64,000 nucleotides of DNA from Ophioceras dolichostomum (Eukaryota > Ascomycota > Sordariomycetes > Magnaporthales > Ophioceraceae): NCBI GenBank assembly GCA_003049485.1, contig PYST01000173.1, positions 1 to 64,000 of the forward strand, given 5' to 3'. Both the position numbers and the translations under genes were made by a program. Shown in pieces: positions 32,903 through 43,634 of this stretch. The notes under the pieces were generated by a model, which ran no database searches, was not told the DNA's origin, and was given only the letters and a program-made list of their open reading frames with translations. Within the stretch, counting starts at the first letter, position 1. Every line of letters starts with the position of its first letter.

Positions 32903-35058
32903 TTGTCCTGGGTCCACAGCTTGCCTATGCGGATGGCCTCCCTCGTGTAAGGTCAATGGAAGTTGCAAATGGTTAGGGCCTGACGGTTAGACCGTGGGAA
33001 TGTGGAGGCTTTCCTGCTCGTGCTCGTTTCTTCTCTTGGACGAACCGTGTTTGGGTTGGCCACCTATGGATTGTCAACATCATTGAGTAGAAGCTCCATC
33101 AGGGTCGATGCCGGACCATCAGGGGAATAGCTAAGGCCCTTTCCATCCTACTGGCAACATCCCAGTTATACGGGTGAAATAAACACCCTGCAGTCGCGCC
33201 TTGAGCTCTAAACATCGAATCCCACTGAAAGATGCGACGGAACAATTTGTGAAGGCTTAGCTAGCCAAAGCCGAGTCGAGTCCCCAAGAGCGACACAGGT
33301 ATATGGCGCTCGAAGACTGGACTTCGAGGCCATAGTGCGCAACATCACCCTCTACAATCTACAAGACCAGGGGCTCCTGGAGAGAACCGGATTTCTCGCC
33401 CTGCGAGCACCTGCCTTCAGCTCCCATCGTGCTACCTCAAACTCTGGTTCTACTCGGGCTGGCCCACAACATGCATCGGGGATCGGCCTCGGTTCTCGTG
33501 CTCCGCCAACCCCCTTCACCCGCACGACCTACCACGAAATCCGGGCCCAGCATGTAGGCCTAGGCTGAGGGGGTTCTTTGGCCTACTCGCCCGGCCGGAC
33601 CAGGTGATCCTGGTTCGAGACGTTTAGTAACTTGCCACCCCGCTCCGAGAAGCGTACGATCGCCGTAGAAATACCACACTGGCGGACCTGCTGCAGGCTG
33701 AGCTGAGGCCAAGCCGGAGGAGGAGCTTGCCCACACCGGCAACAATTCCGATATTCTGGTCGACGGGGCGCAGGATAAGCCATGGAAACGTCCACCGAGG
33801 TCACTCCAGTACCGCCCCCAGTGCCGCTGCCACCACCGGAACCACTCCCTCCCCCCCCCCACAAAAAAAGGGGGGAGCGGGGCCTGATGCGCGGAGGGCT
33901 TAGATATGTAGGGCAGACATGTGTTTGTCGTCAGCCCTAGTCGCTGGTCGGGAGTCGAAGGTTTCCCGTGCTGCGCAGCGAAAAGATACTAACCCTGACC
34001 TTAACTCGTCAAACTCCAGGCCGTACCCAATTCGCCCTTTGTGTTTCCAAAGCCGGTTTCTTTCAAGAAGGGTTCGGACCGAGACAACTGGAAGACCGCG
34101 ATGGAAGACGCCCCCCCCAGCGCGCGACATGGAACGAATTCGTTAAAGGGTAGGACTCTTCGAAAAACGTCCGCGTCGCTATATACAGCGTCCCAAATAA
34201 AAATTGGGTACGCAACAATGCGCAGAATGCGGAAGGCCAGCCTAGTTGGGCCTCATCCCCGTGGCATTGCTTTGCCATTGCTACTATCCAATCCCGGCCG
34301 CAAGGCCGCCAAATGATAATCTGGGATTGTGATCCGCAACCAGCGACGGAAGCTACCAGGATAAAGGATCTTCGGATCCACAATTGGTTTATCAGCGAGG
34401 CCCAGACGCTGAACACGTAGCTGCAGCCTTTCTGGCAACCAACTGCAGCGAATCCCTGACGATCTGTAGTGTTGGTGGGAAAGAGAGGCTCGTCAGGGGA
34501 CGAGCCTATCTTCGCCAAAAACACACCAAAACTTGCATCCATACCCCCACAGATTCGACCCTCGTCCAAGCCCCTTCGACGCCTCCATATACTTTCTATA
34601 TTATTCCCATTTTGACGTTACAGCTTCTACATATGGATGCTGGACTTGGCGAAAATTGACCATTGGGTATCTCCCTTCCATCCGACGAAAACGGCTGCTC
34701 CTCATCTTTGACAGCAATAGACCATAGTGTGAAATACAAAGAAAGAATACGAACGGATGGAAAATAACAATGGCCAACAGAAAGAGAACGGCGAGCCTAG
34801 ACGCCTAATAAATAGCCGGGCATTGCAAGCTGAATAGAAACGTGGTGGGTAAAGACCAAAGGCCTAAGCACCGACTCCACAATCCTCTGGGCACCTTACG
34901 CTCAAGAATCCAAACCCATTCCCAGCTATCCGCGGCAGTCCTGCCAAAAACACATGATGACGCTAAGGCAATCGATGAATGCCTAGACTTTGAGATTCGG
35001 CGCCTCAGCATAAGCAAGATCAACACTTCCATCCCCCCCACCCCTTCTTTTTTTTGAA

Positions 35059-35092
35059 NNNNNNNNNNNNNNNNNNNNNNNNNNNNNNNNNN
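35059..35092. other. Assembly gap (34 N) next to homopolymers
   Basis: Thirty-four undetermined bases, preceded by a C/T-rich stretch with a T run and followed by a run of 17 G. The true length is unknown. Frames crossing it are not meaningful. Confidence 0.95.
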
Positions 35093-35776
35093 GGGGGGGG
35101 GGGGGGGGGTTAGCGACGGCGCTAGGAACGGCGGTAACAGTAGTAGTACCGACCTCGGTGGGCGTTTCCATGGGCTTGCCCGGCGCGTCGTCGACCAGAA
35201 TGGGAACGTGACGCGCTCGTTGGCCAAACGACAAGTCGGGCCATGTTCTTCATCGATCGCTTGCATCATCATCTGCTCCAAGCTGGCATGATGCAAGGCG
35301 GGGGAGCAAGTGGACATGACCCCCCCTCTTGCAGGTTTTATAATTAGGATAACCCGCGACGTGAGGGGGGTCTCTTGCTGATCAAGCGATGTTTAGAAAG
35401 CGTGACCGTCGCCTTCCGCCGACGCAGGGTGGATATTCGGGGAATGGCGAAAATGGTGACTTGAGGGAGGCAGCCGTGGGTAGGTAGGCTAGCAAAGGTG
35501 CCCTGGAGAACGGGTGGGAAAGAAGCTGGTTGATGAACGCGGCAGCGCCCTGGGTTGCTCTTGGCTTGCTCGCCATGGGCGGTGGCACTGGACCGAGCCG
35601 GTATCGGTCGAGTCGGTGGCGTTCTCTCTTTTTCTATAAGTAGAGACACAGGGAGTTCGAGGGCTTCGGCCATGGTCGTTGACATGGGCGGGGAGTGCGA
35701 ATAAGCTTGGTTGGCGGTGGGTGGTGATGTAGGCAGGTAGGTAGGTAGGGAGGTAGTAGTAGCGGCGTCACGACTG

Positions 35777-37348
35777 CTAATGGTGCTCTTTGGATGAGGC
35801 CTCCTCGCCCTCAGTCTTCGGCGACGAGGGACCCTTCTCCTTCGCTTTCGCCCCATCGATCTGCCAGTATCCCCCTATCTCCCTGAAGGTGTCCTCCATG
35901 AACGGCACCAGCTCGTTGAGCCCGCCCGTGCGGACGTCGAACATATCCGTGCACATGGCCGGGTGGAAGTCGGGCGTTTTGTTCGGCATGTAGTCTGCGC
36001 CGTCGAACTTGATGGCCACGTTCACGCTGACGCTAGGGTCGTCGTCGGTGGGGGCGCGCTTGTAGTTGCGGAACAGCCCGCCCTTCTCGTCGCGGTTCCA
36101 CCGTATCAGCTCGGGGGACAAAGTTTTGAGCAGGCCGCCGTGCAGGAAGGCCACACGGCCGTCGTCCGGGTGGTGCTGGGCGAAGCTGTGGCCGCAGTAG
36201 TAGCCCTCATTGAGCGTGCCGACGCTGGCGAGCCACCTGCGGGGCCGTCCGTAGCGCGTGCGGAGGGCGTGCCATGCGAAGCGGAATAGGTCCTTGTCGC
36301 CCAGGATGAAGCCCGAGTAGTACTGGTTGTGGGCGCTGTTCCACCAGGCTGCCAGCTGCAGGTGGTACCAGAAGCGGCGCTTGTCGACCATCAGCTGGCC
36401 GCTCTCCTGCTCGTACTCGTCGGAGCGGCAGGCCGTGTTGGTGATGACCCACATCGGGTTCTGCGGCCGCGTGCGCGCGATGTCCGGCCAGAAGACGGTG
36501 CCGAACTCGCGGTAGGCGCCCGAGTCCCACAGCGAGTCCGGGTCGAGGGTCGGGATGTTGTCCGAGTCGAGCAGCAGCACCTCTGAAAACCGCGAGTTGA
36601 GCACCGCCGCCGTCTTGAGCTGGAAGTTGATCAGGAGCTGGTCTTTCTTGACGCGCACCGGGTTGTGGCTGCCGGAGAGGTCGTTGAAGTACAGCTTCGC
36701 GTCCGATGCGCCCACGCCGGGCCACTCGGCCTCGAGCGCCTGGCGCGTCTCCTCGTTCATCTCCTCGCGCCAGTAGTGGATCTCGATCGAGGCCGGCGAC
36801 TGCAGCCTCCGCATGGCGCGCAGCACCACCTTCACCCGCTGTATCGTGTCGTGGTTCCCGGCCACGATGACGATGCCCCTGCCGTTGAAGAGGGAGCTGA
36901 CCTGTGAGTAAGGGATCATGCCGGCCCGCACGAACTCGTGCCACTCCTTCCGCCGGCCCTCAAGCTCACCGGCAGGGCGGTCGTGCAGAACCCAGTCCAC
37001 GTCGTTGTTGAACTGAAAATTCACAGTCGCGTTGGGCGCCCACTTGCAGGTCCGCCTGGCGTTGGCCATGGAAATGCCTGGCTGCTGCAGAACGGCCTGG
37101 AAGTGCAGCAGAAACGAGTCTGCGGACGGCAGCTTATGCGCGTCGGCGACGAAGTTTGCGTCCTCCTCGTCGCCGAAAAAGGGGGAGCTGCCGTCGTGCG
37201 ACGACGAGCCCGAGTGGTGGTGGAACGCCTCCCGTGGCGGTCGCACAAGCAAAAGCAGGAAGACCATGACAGCCATTACGGCAAGCCAATTTCTTGGCCG
37301 CCGCAGCGACAGCCCGAGCCCCGTCATGGTCGCAATTCTTGTCATCAT
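35777..37348 (-). CDS. MNN2/MNN5-type alpha-1,2-mannosyltransferase (GT71)
   Basis: Single exon, 523 aa from the ATG pair at 37348/37345. The open frame upstream lacks an ATG, so this start is preferred. Short basic N-terminus, then one hydrophobic segment at about 21-36 (WLAVMAVMVFLLLLV), giving a type II membrane protein with its catalytic domain in the Golgi lumen. The catalytic core includes RGIVIVAGNHD, a DSDNIP motif (the DxD metal/nucleotide-sugar site of this family), WVITNTACRSDEYEQESGQ and a C-terminal EGYYCGHSFAQ region. GT71 enzymes add branching alpha-1,2-mannose to the outer chain of N-linked mannan using GDP-mannose. The C-terminus is a charged Lys/Glu tail. Looks intact. Confidence 0.9.
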   Translation of the reverse strand: MMTRIATMTGLGLSLRRPRNWLAVMAVMVFLLLLVRPPREAFHHHSGSSSHDGSSPFFGDEEDANFVADAHKLPSADSFLLHFQAVLQQPGISMANARRTCKWAPNATVNFQFNNDVDWVLHDRPAGELEGRRKEWHEFVRAGMIPYSQVSSLFNGRGIVIVAGNHDTIQRVKVVLRAMRRLQSPASIEIHYWREEMNEETRQALEAEWPGVGASDAKLYFNDLSGSHNPVRVKKDQLLINFQLKTAAVLNSRFSEVLLLDSDNIPTLDPDSLWDSGAYREFGTVFWPDIARTRPQNPMWVITNTACRSDEYEQESGQLMVDKRRFWYHLQLAAWWNSAHNQYYSGFILGDKDLFRFAWHALRTRYGRPRRWLASVGTLNEGYYCGHSFAQHHPDDGRVAFLHGGLLKTLSPELIRWNRDEKGGLFRNYKRAPTDDDPSVSVNVAIKFDGADYMPNKTPDFHPAMCTDMFDVRTGGLNELVPFMEDTFREIGGYWQIDGAKAKEKGPSSPKTEGEEASSKEHH

Positions 37349-38293
37349 CGCGGCAAACGTGCATGGCCAGACGGCCCGGCTCGTGAGTGATTGACTGAGG
37401 TTTATGATTTTGACACAATCATGTATCAAGCATTGGCATGCGACCGACGCAATAGCCCGACGCTCTCGCGGAAGCGAAGGCCTTCCAGCTGAAAAAAGAG
37501 GCTGCCGAAATTAACGCCAAATTGCGCGGCTCAGCTCTCGACGCCAAACGTCTCTGGTCCTGGTTCGCCGTCAATCACGTGAAGCCGATGCTACCCTTGT
37601 TCGGCCCCCTTTTTAATGATAAGCTGCCAACGGATGGCTGATGATAACGAGTCGGATCACTCTCGAAATCCCGAAAAGGCCCAGCCAAGAGAGGAGACGA
37701 AGAAAATTAGAAGCTTTGAACAAGGAAAAAATTGGCCAGGTCGGCATTTATTTTCGCACTCGGGCTCGCTGGTACGTTTCAACCTTTCCCCCATTTTGTA
37801 CAAGGTACCCAGCCTCTTCCTAGAGATAGTCGACCGTTCTATGACGCAAGGAGACGGTCCGGCTGGTGATGGTTTTAGTCTGTGCGTCTCCTTAGGGAGG
37901 CGTACCCAGGCGAGCCAGGCAGCTCGCAAAGTCGCAAACACCTTGGTTTGCGGATATGTTTAGAAGCGTCGTCTGTATATCTTGGCGTCGGAACGGGGAA
38001 GAAAAATGGAAGGTTCGCCGAAAGAAACGTCCTAACTGCCACCACAATCCGAAACTTGATTATGGAACCACAGCTGGTGGTTTCCCTTGGATCGAAAAGG
38101 CGACGAGCGAAGCTGTCGCTGGGAATATATTAATACACTAATTTACATCGCTGAACATCCGTCGAACCACCCAGGTACATGACGGTACCCTTTCCATCTA
38201 CCTTTCTCGCCATTCAGGCCGCAGAAACCGACGCAACTCCACCCCCGCCCGTGCCCTGGTACCACCACAAACACCCGGGCACTAACAACGCGA
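37349..38293. other. Intergenic region, about 0.95 kb
   Basis: Lies upstream of the mannosyltransferase and beyond the 3' end of the kinase-WD40 pseudogene. Only short non-conserved frames; nothing identified. Confidence 0.55.
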
Positions 38294-40676
38294 TCACTCA
38301 GCGTCCGCCCACTCGAGGCCGAACGGGGCAGCGTCCAGGTCCGGGTCCTGGGAGACCCAGCCCGTCGACATCGGCACATCGCCGCCCCACTGCGGCGCGA
38401 CTTGCTGCATGTAGAGGGCGAATCGCCCTCCAATGCTCCCGGTGGCGACGAGGTTCCCGTCTCCGGGCGACATCGCGATCTGCACCACGTCCCTCTTCGC
38501 CCGCCACCGCGTCGCGTGAGGGCGCCGAGGCCCCGGCCCTCCTCCGCCAGCGGTGGTGGTGGTGGCCGCCGCCGACCAGACCACGACCGAGTTGTCGTCG
38601 AAGCACGCGCAGAGCGCGTGTCCGGCCGGCGAGATCTTGGCGTCCTTGACCGGACACAGCTTCTTGTCTAGGCACACCCGCCTCCAGCCACGGGCCTCTC
38701 TCCAGATGTGGAGAGAGCCGTTGGTGCCGAAGTGGGCGGCCGTCGCGCCGTCGGAGGAGAGGGCCGTCACCCCTCCCGCCGTCAGGTAGGGGATCGACTC
38801 CTCCACCCTGTCGCGGAAGATGGTTGAGCCGAAGCTCACGACCTAGATGCCGGCGCCGCCGGTGGTGGCTGCCACGACACGGACGCGATCTGGCATCGTC
38901 GTCTTGCTGCTGAACTGCACCGACCGGATCCCCACGCTCTGCTCCGTCTGGACCTCCCCACCCTCCACGGACTAGGTCTCGACATAGGAGTGCGGCTTCA
39001 GATCGCACGATGCCTTACGGCATAGCGAGCCCGACTGGTTGACGCTAAAAAGGTATACAGCCCCTGAAACAGCGACTGCAACCATCTCTCTGCAAGGAGA
39101 ATAAGCGATACAACAATAAGAGGCCGCTGGGACTGGCACGGCGCCTTCCAAGCACTGGATCGTTCGCAGAGACAGGGCGTCGAACGCGAAGAGGTCGCCA
39201 GCCGTACCGAGGACGCAGAGGTGTGTGCCGTCCGGGCTCAACGCGGCCGCCACGAAGTACACGTTGTGGAAGACCGGGGTAGTGCGGATGGTATGCCCAT
39301 CACGCGTGTCGAAGAGGTATATCCTGTAGGTAGCGATCACATACAGCCGCTCGCAGTCAGGGGAAAACACGAGGTCCGGGCTGCATTGCCCCTTGACGCC
39401 CATCGAGTGGACGCTTCGAACCGTTGCGGTCCCGTCGTTCAGGCCCGCGAACCAAGCGTGTTGCAGCGCACGATGCGGCCCCGGGCGCTGTCTCGGCGAA
39501 GGATGCAAGAGGGTCTCGACGAAACCCGACCCTGAGATGGAGATTCGGTGCTGCTGGAGGAGCTCGTCGGGGAAGGCCTCCCCCTCGGCGTACCAGCGCA
39601 GACCCTGCAGACCGTGCTGCTGGAAGCAGTGTTGAGCGGTCAGGATCAGATTCGAGGTGATTCCTGACGCCCACATGTCCGCCTTCCGAGCCGCCTCGAC
39701 TGGCGATAATCCGTCTCTTCGATGTATGCCAGAGCCTCGGGAGCTGTGAACGCAGGTGTGCTTATGATAGACGAGTAGGAGGCCTCTGAAGTCTCTGGAA
39801 TCGCTTGATGATTCCGAAATCGGCCACCTTCACCCACCACTGATGATGCAGCGGGGGCCGTTGCTTGATCAGGACGTTCTACAGACACAGGTGTCAGGGG
39901 CTGATGTTAGTCTCCGTCTCTGAACACCTCCACGAACTGAGGAGGAGGACTTTGTGAGCGTTGATCGGCAACACACCGGTGGCTTCAAGTCTCGATGCGA
40001 GAACTCGTGGACGTGCATATATTCGACTGCCTGGAGAATCTGCTGGATCACCGCCTTGGCTTGGTCCTCAGGTAGAGGCCCTCTGGTGTCCAGATAGCTG
40101 TTGAGATCTCCCGATGGGAGGTATTCCATCGCTATGGAGATCTTCATGTCGGCGGTTTGATACCAGCCGAAGCACTTGACGAACAGGTCGCTGCACTACA
40201 ATCAAAAAAAATAGTTGATATCAAAGAGAGCAGAGAGTCGTAACGGGGGATATTTCTTGGGCGAAGCCATGAGCGAGCAAACATACCTTGTCCTCAGAGA
40301 AGACCGCCAGAGCGGCCAGCTCGCGGGTGATGAGGTCCCTCTCGACCTCGCCCTGGCCCGCAGGCGCGGGGATCTCCTTCACAGCTTGAATTTCGCCAGC
40401 AGAGGCGCCCTCGACGCACGTCTGCCGGTACGCGATGCCGAATCCTCCTCCTCCGCTCCCGCCGATGACGGAGCCGCGCTGCCAGCTCTCTAGGACGCCG
40501 TCCTGGTACTGCCTACGGACGACCAGCTCACCCGAAGTCGTAGTCTGCAGCTGGTGCACCGCCAGCTGCAGACTACGGGCGAGTTGCCGTACCTTGTTGG
40601 CCTCGGTGTGGTCGAGGCCGGCAAAGCCGCTCGAGGATATGATATCCTCCGTCGTGTGCATGTTGTTGTCCTCCAT
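38294..40676 (-). pseudogene. Decayed protein kinase-WD40 fusion gene
   Basis: Intact start: exon 40676..40287 (130 codons), exon 40195..39977, then an exon from 39878. The kinase domain has a Gly-rich loop (VIGGSGGGGFG), AVKEIPA with the VAIK-type Lys, an AMEYLPSGDLNSYL hinge, HRDLKPPN (usual Gln changed to Pro) and DFG near 39810-39820. A one-base frameshift near 39797-39803 separates DFG from the APE-like TAPEALAY. A second shift near 39699-39715 precedes KADMWASG. A frame with WD40-like beta-propeller repeats then continues (SPDCERLYVIATYRIYLFD, ALSPDGTHLCVLGTAGDLFAFD) but is cut by TAG at 38974..38972 and by a second TAG at 38845..38843 in the same frame, ending at 38294. Two nonsense and two frameshift lesions make a functional product unlikely. 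The intact-looking N-terminal exons could still yield a truncated kinase lobe. Confidence 0.75.
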
Positions 40677-41341
40677 CTTTCTCTTTCTCTCTCTCTGTCT
40701 GTCCGGTGGTTGCTTGAGGGAGATGCTTTGATGGCTGGATGGATGGTATGAGAGAAAAACCAAATGAGAATCCGAATGTGCGTTGAGGAAACCCCACACG
40801 AGTTCAAGAAAATTGCAAATCGTCACGCATGGGCCATGGATTGGGTCTATTCAGGTGCCTAGATGGAAAGTGAAGACGAACTGGCCCCACCTAGGTGAGG
40901 TGAACCGACCGCTTTCGGCCGGGAAGCTTCCCTCACACGCTCTTTCCGGTCCTCGGCAAGAGTCTGTCTCCCTCGCAGAGGTGAGTTTGCGGGTCCAGGT
41001 ACAGCTGTCTGCTCTCCGGGATTAGAAGCTTAAGAGATAGGTAGTTTTACATAACGTATATGAGTGATAAAATAAACAAAAGACAAGACCTTGAGTCTTT
41101 GCTCATGTCCAGAAGATGAACTCCCCAACCCTTGGTATCTTTCGCAGAATCTCATATCCGCCTGCCAGAAAAAAAATCCCCACCGGCCCTGATCGTGGTG
41201 GCCGTGGTGCCGCTTTGGCGGATACACCAGGTCAAGGCCAGCAATGTGGAAGAGTAGAGGTGCTGCTAACGCTGATGCCCCCCTAACGGCGGCCTGCCCT
41301 GCTCTTTTGGTCGTAGCATAGTCCCGTCTCCCCAGCTGCCG
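40677..41341. other. Intergenic region, about 0.67 kb
   Basis: Upstream of the kinase-WD40 pseudogene. Contains a CT run near 40679-40697 and no supported gene. Confidence 0.55.
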
Positions 41342-43237
41342 TCATGGCGGAACGTGCCAAACAGGCTGCACCGGGGGATGTACCGGGGGATGTACCGGGG
41401 GATGTACCGGGGGCCTGTACGGTGATGGTGGGTAAGCAGGCAGCTCTAACGGTGGGTGGTGGCCCAACATCTCCACTCTCAGGGCCGCCTCCTGCGAGAG
41501 CTCAGAGCTGGGCGAGAAGTCTCGGTATTCTCCGCTAAACTGGACTTGGGTTTTGTCGCCAGCAAGGCTGGGCATCTCGACAGGTGGAGCGGCGGGGGCG
41601 CTGTCCAACGAGGCACGCCGCTGTTTCCTCCGTCGCATAATCCACCACGACACCAGGCCAGCGACGATGGCCGCAACTGCTGTGCCCATGACAGACAGGC
41701 CGGCCACCAAGCCTGTGGATGGCTGACCGCCGGAGGCCGATCCCCCCTTGCTGTTATTTTCTCCGTCGGATCCGGGGCCCGAGGCGGCGCCGGGTCCGTC
41801 CTGTCCCGCTCCGCCCGAGTTGCCCTCGGATGCCGCGAGCGGAGTCCAAATGCCCGCCCAGGTTTCAGTCAACGTCCCCAACGAGGGATCGATGCTGCGA
41901 TGCCAGTCCATGATGGTCACGAGGTTAGGCGTCATCGCAGCGACGTTGGGGCCGGGCGCCTGGGCCAAGAACCACGTGCCCGTGGTCGTGGTCGCGCTCG
42001 GGTTGGTCACCCAGTTGACCCCGACGAAGGCGGCCTGCAGGAACGCGCGGCCCAGACGATAGGTGCCTCCCCCTTCCGTCGTCATCCCCGCGCAGGGGAA
42101 GTACGGGGTCGGCGACCGCACGTAGGGCTCCGTGATTGTCAGGTTCAGCAGCTTGAAGGGCACCTTGATGTCGATGTTGCGGGACGTGGAGTTGTTCGCC
42201 CGGAAGGTGAAGGCCAGGTAGGACGGCGAGTTGACGATGCGGGAGTAGTCGGGCGAGGTCGTGTCCCAGAAGTACAGTCCCAGCGAATCGGAATACGTCA
42301 GGGGCAGTTGTGACGCCAGGGCCTGGCACGTCCGGTGAGGCAGGTAGAAGTAGGGCCGGGCCGACTCGACGATGACGGAGAGAGAGCCCTTGTCGGGCGG
42401 GAGACCGTCTTCGTCCACAAGCAGTCCGGTCCTGGAAGAGAAGTTGAATGGAGAGGCGCCTACTTCGACGCCGATGCTCAAGTCGACCAGCTCGATGTCG
42501 AAGGTGTTAAGCTTGGAGTTGTAGGGCTGTGATGAAACCTGCCCGATCACGCGGTTGCGGTCAAAGCCGCCGAAATAGAGCGAGGGCGGGATGCCGAGGC
42601 TGGGCGAGCCGATGTGCAGGCCGTACGAGTTGGACGGCACCTGGCCTTGTCTGTCGAGGTCGAATATGGTCTGCGTGGCGTTGATGGAGAATCCAGTGGT
42701 CTTGTTCTGGTACCTCTGCATATCCGCGGACGACCCCATCGAGAGGAAGCCGAGGTGCGCCTGGTAGTCGCCTCTTGGTTGCTCCTGGACGCCCTTGCTG
42801 ACAACACGCGCGTGATGGTTCTTGACTGTCACCGCCGGCAACGATCCAACAGCCGGTAGTACGAGTGTGTCTAGAGCATGATCATAGTCCCCTACAGTTC
42901 CATAGAAAATCTCTCCGGTGCGCCTGATATTCGCGACGTTGGTGAGATCGAGGTAGGTCGAGGACGCTTTGGAGTCGAACGTGCCAGCCTCAGCGGCCCA
43001 ACAGCGCTGGCCAACGCTCAGCGAGTTGCACATGGACACCTCGTGGACGACCGAGTCGTAGGCGGACCCAGGATAGACGTCCATCTCCTGGGGTGGAGTC
43101 CCGTAGCTGATCCGAAGCGTGTGCCATGGCCCGTCCGGCCCGCGGACATTCTTCCATAGTAGAGGTCTTGGGTCAACTGCTTGTGATGAGGATGAGAAAA
43201 GGGCCACAAAGAGGGGAACGAGTAGGTTCGCACCCAT
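41342..43237 (-). CDS. Membrane-anchored aspartic-protease-like (A1 fold) protein lacking catalytic Asp
   Basis: Single exon, 631 aa from ATG at 43237. A longer in-frame ATG exists at 43333, but the 43237 start begins directly with a signal peptide (GANLLVPLFVALFSSSSQA). Pepsin-fold hallmarks are WHTLRISYGTPPQEMDVYPGSAYDSVV near the start and SLSVIVESARPYFYLP in the second lobe. In active A1 proteases the two sites read DTGS and DSGT/DTGT. Here they read YPGS and ESAR, so both catalytic Asp are gone and proteolysis is not expected. Several N-glycosylation sequons occur. After the fold come a Gly/Ser-rich stalk, one transmembrane helix (VMGTAVAAIVAGLVSWWIM) and a basic, Pro-rich cytoplasmic tail with HPPV repeats. 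This is a type I receptor-like topology. Function unknown; a binding or sensing role is inferred. Confidence 0.85.
   Translation of the reverse strand: MGANLLVPLFVALFSSSSQAVDPRPLLWKNVRGPDGPWHTLRISYGTPPQEMDVYPGSAYDSVVHEVSMCNSLSVGQRCWAAEAGTFDSKASSTYLDLTNVANIRRTGEIFYGTVGDYDHALDTLVLPAVGSLPAVTVKNHHARVVSKGVQEQPRGDYQAHLGFLSMGSSADMQRYQNKTTGFSINATQTIFDLDRQGQVPSNSYGLHIGSPSLGIPPSLYFGGFDRNRVIGQVSSQPYNSKLNTFDIELVDLSIGVEVGASPFNFSSRTGLLVDEDGLPPDKGSLSVIVESARPYFYLPHRTCQALASQLPLTYSDSLGLYFWDTTSPDYSRIVNSPSYLAFTFRANNSTSRNIDIKVPFKLLNLTITEPYVRSPTPYFPCAGMTTEGGGTYRLGRAFLQAAFVGVNWVTNPSATTTTGTWFLAQAPGPNVAAMTPNLVTIMDWHRSIDPSLGTLTETWAGIWTPLAASEGNSGGAGQDGPGAASGPGSDGENNSKGGSASGGQPSTGLVAGLSVMGTAVAAIVAGLVSWWIMRRRKQRRASLDSAPAAPPVEMPSLAGDKTQVQFSGEYRDFSPSSELSQEAALRVEMLGHHPPLELPAYPPSPYRPPVHPPVHPPVHPPVQPVWHVPP
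41372..41415. repeat. 12-base tandem repeat coding PPVH units
   Basis: About 3.5 copies of GGGGGATGTACC in a row. On the minus strand they code repeated Pro-Pro-Val-His near the C-terminus of the aspartic-protease-like protein. Frame-preserving, so likely variable between strains. Confidence 0.85.
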
Positions 43238-43333
43238 CGCTTTCACGATTCGGGCGCGCCGTTGCTGCCTTCTCCCGGACCAGCAATGACGATCTGAGGT
43301 AAGGTCGAGGGGCAGTGTCGACGGCAAACGCAT

Positions 43334-43536
43334 GTCATGGCGGAAAATGTCTGGACGACGGCGAAAGGCCCAAAGAAGAACAAGATAGTCCCGGATCGGG
43401 GATCAGGTCGATGCCGTTCATCTTCTAGCCCCAGCCCCCGGCCAAGTTGCTCTATTATTTGAGGGCAAGCAGTGTCGTGGGTCGGGGCTAAGCTAAATCT
43501 TGTACCCTTTCGGCGATCACTTCAAGATTCCCCCCC

Positions 43537-43634
<98 letters not shown>

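Larger units (their letters stand above)
32160..35776. other. Gene-poor region of about 3.6 kb with a sequence gap
   Basis: No frame here shows a recognisable domain or convincing exon structure. It holds the phospholipase D promoter, two CRE palindromes at 32804 and 32895 within an inverted-repeat context, a C-run/A-run near 33850, an assembly gap at 35059-35092 and GTAG repeats near 35735-35755. Possible remnant of old mobile DNA, but nothing identifiable. Confidence 0.55.

Noticed and set aside
34805..35317. Open frame across the N gap
   Set aside because: It runs through undetermined bases and homopolymers, so continuity is an artefact.
41372..41415. Regular short repeats that might suggest a CRISPR-like array
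   Set aside because: The 12-base units are directly tandem without spacers and code PPVH repeats; the genome is eukaryotic.
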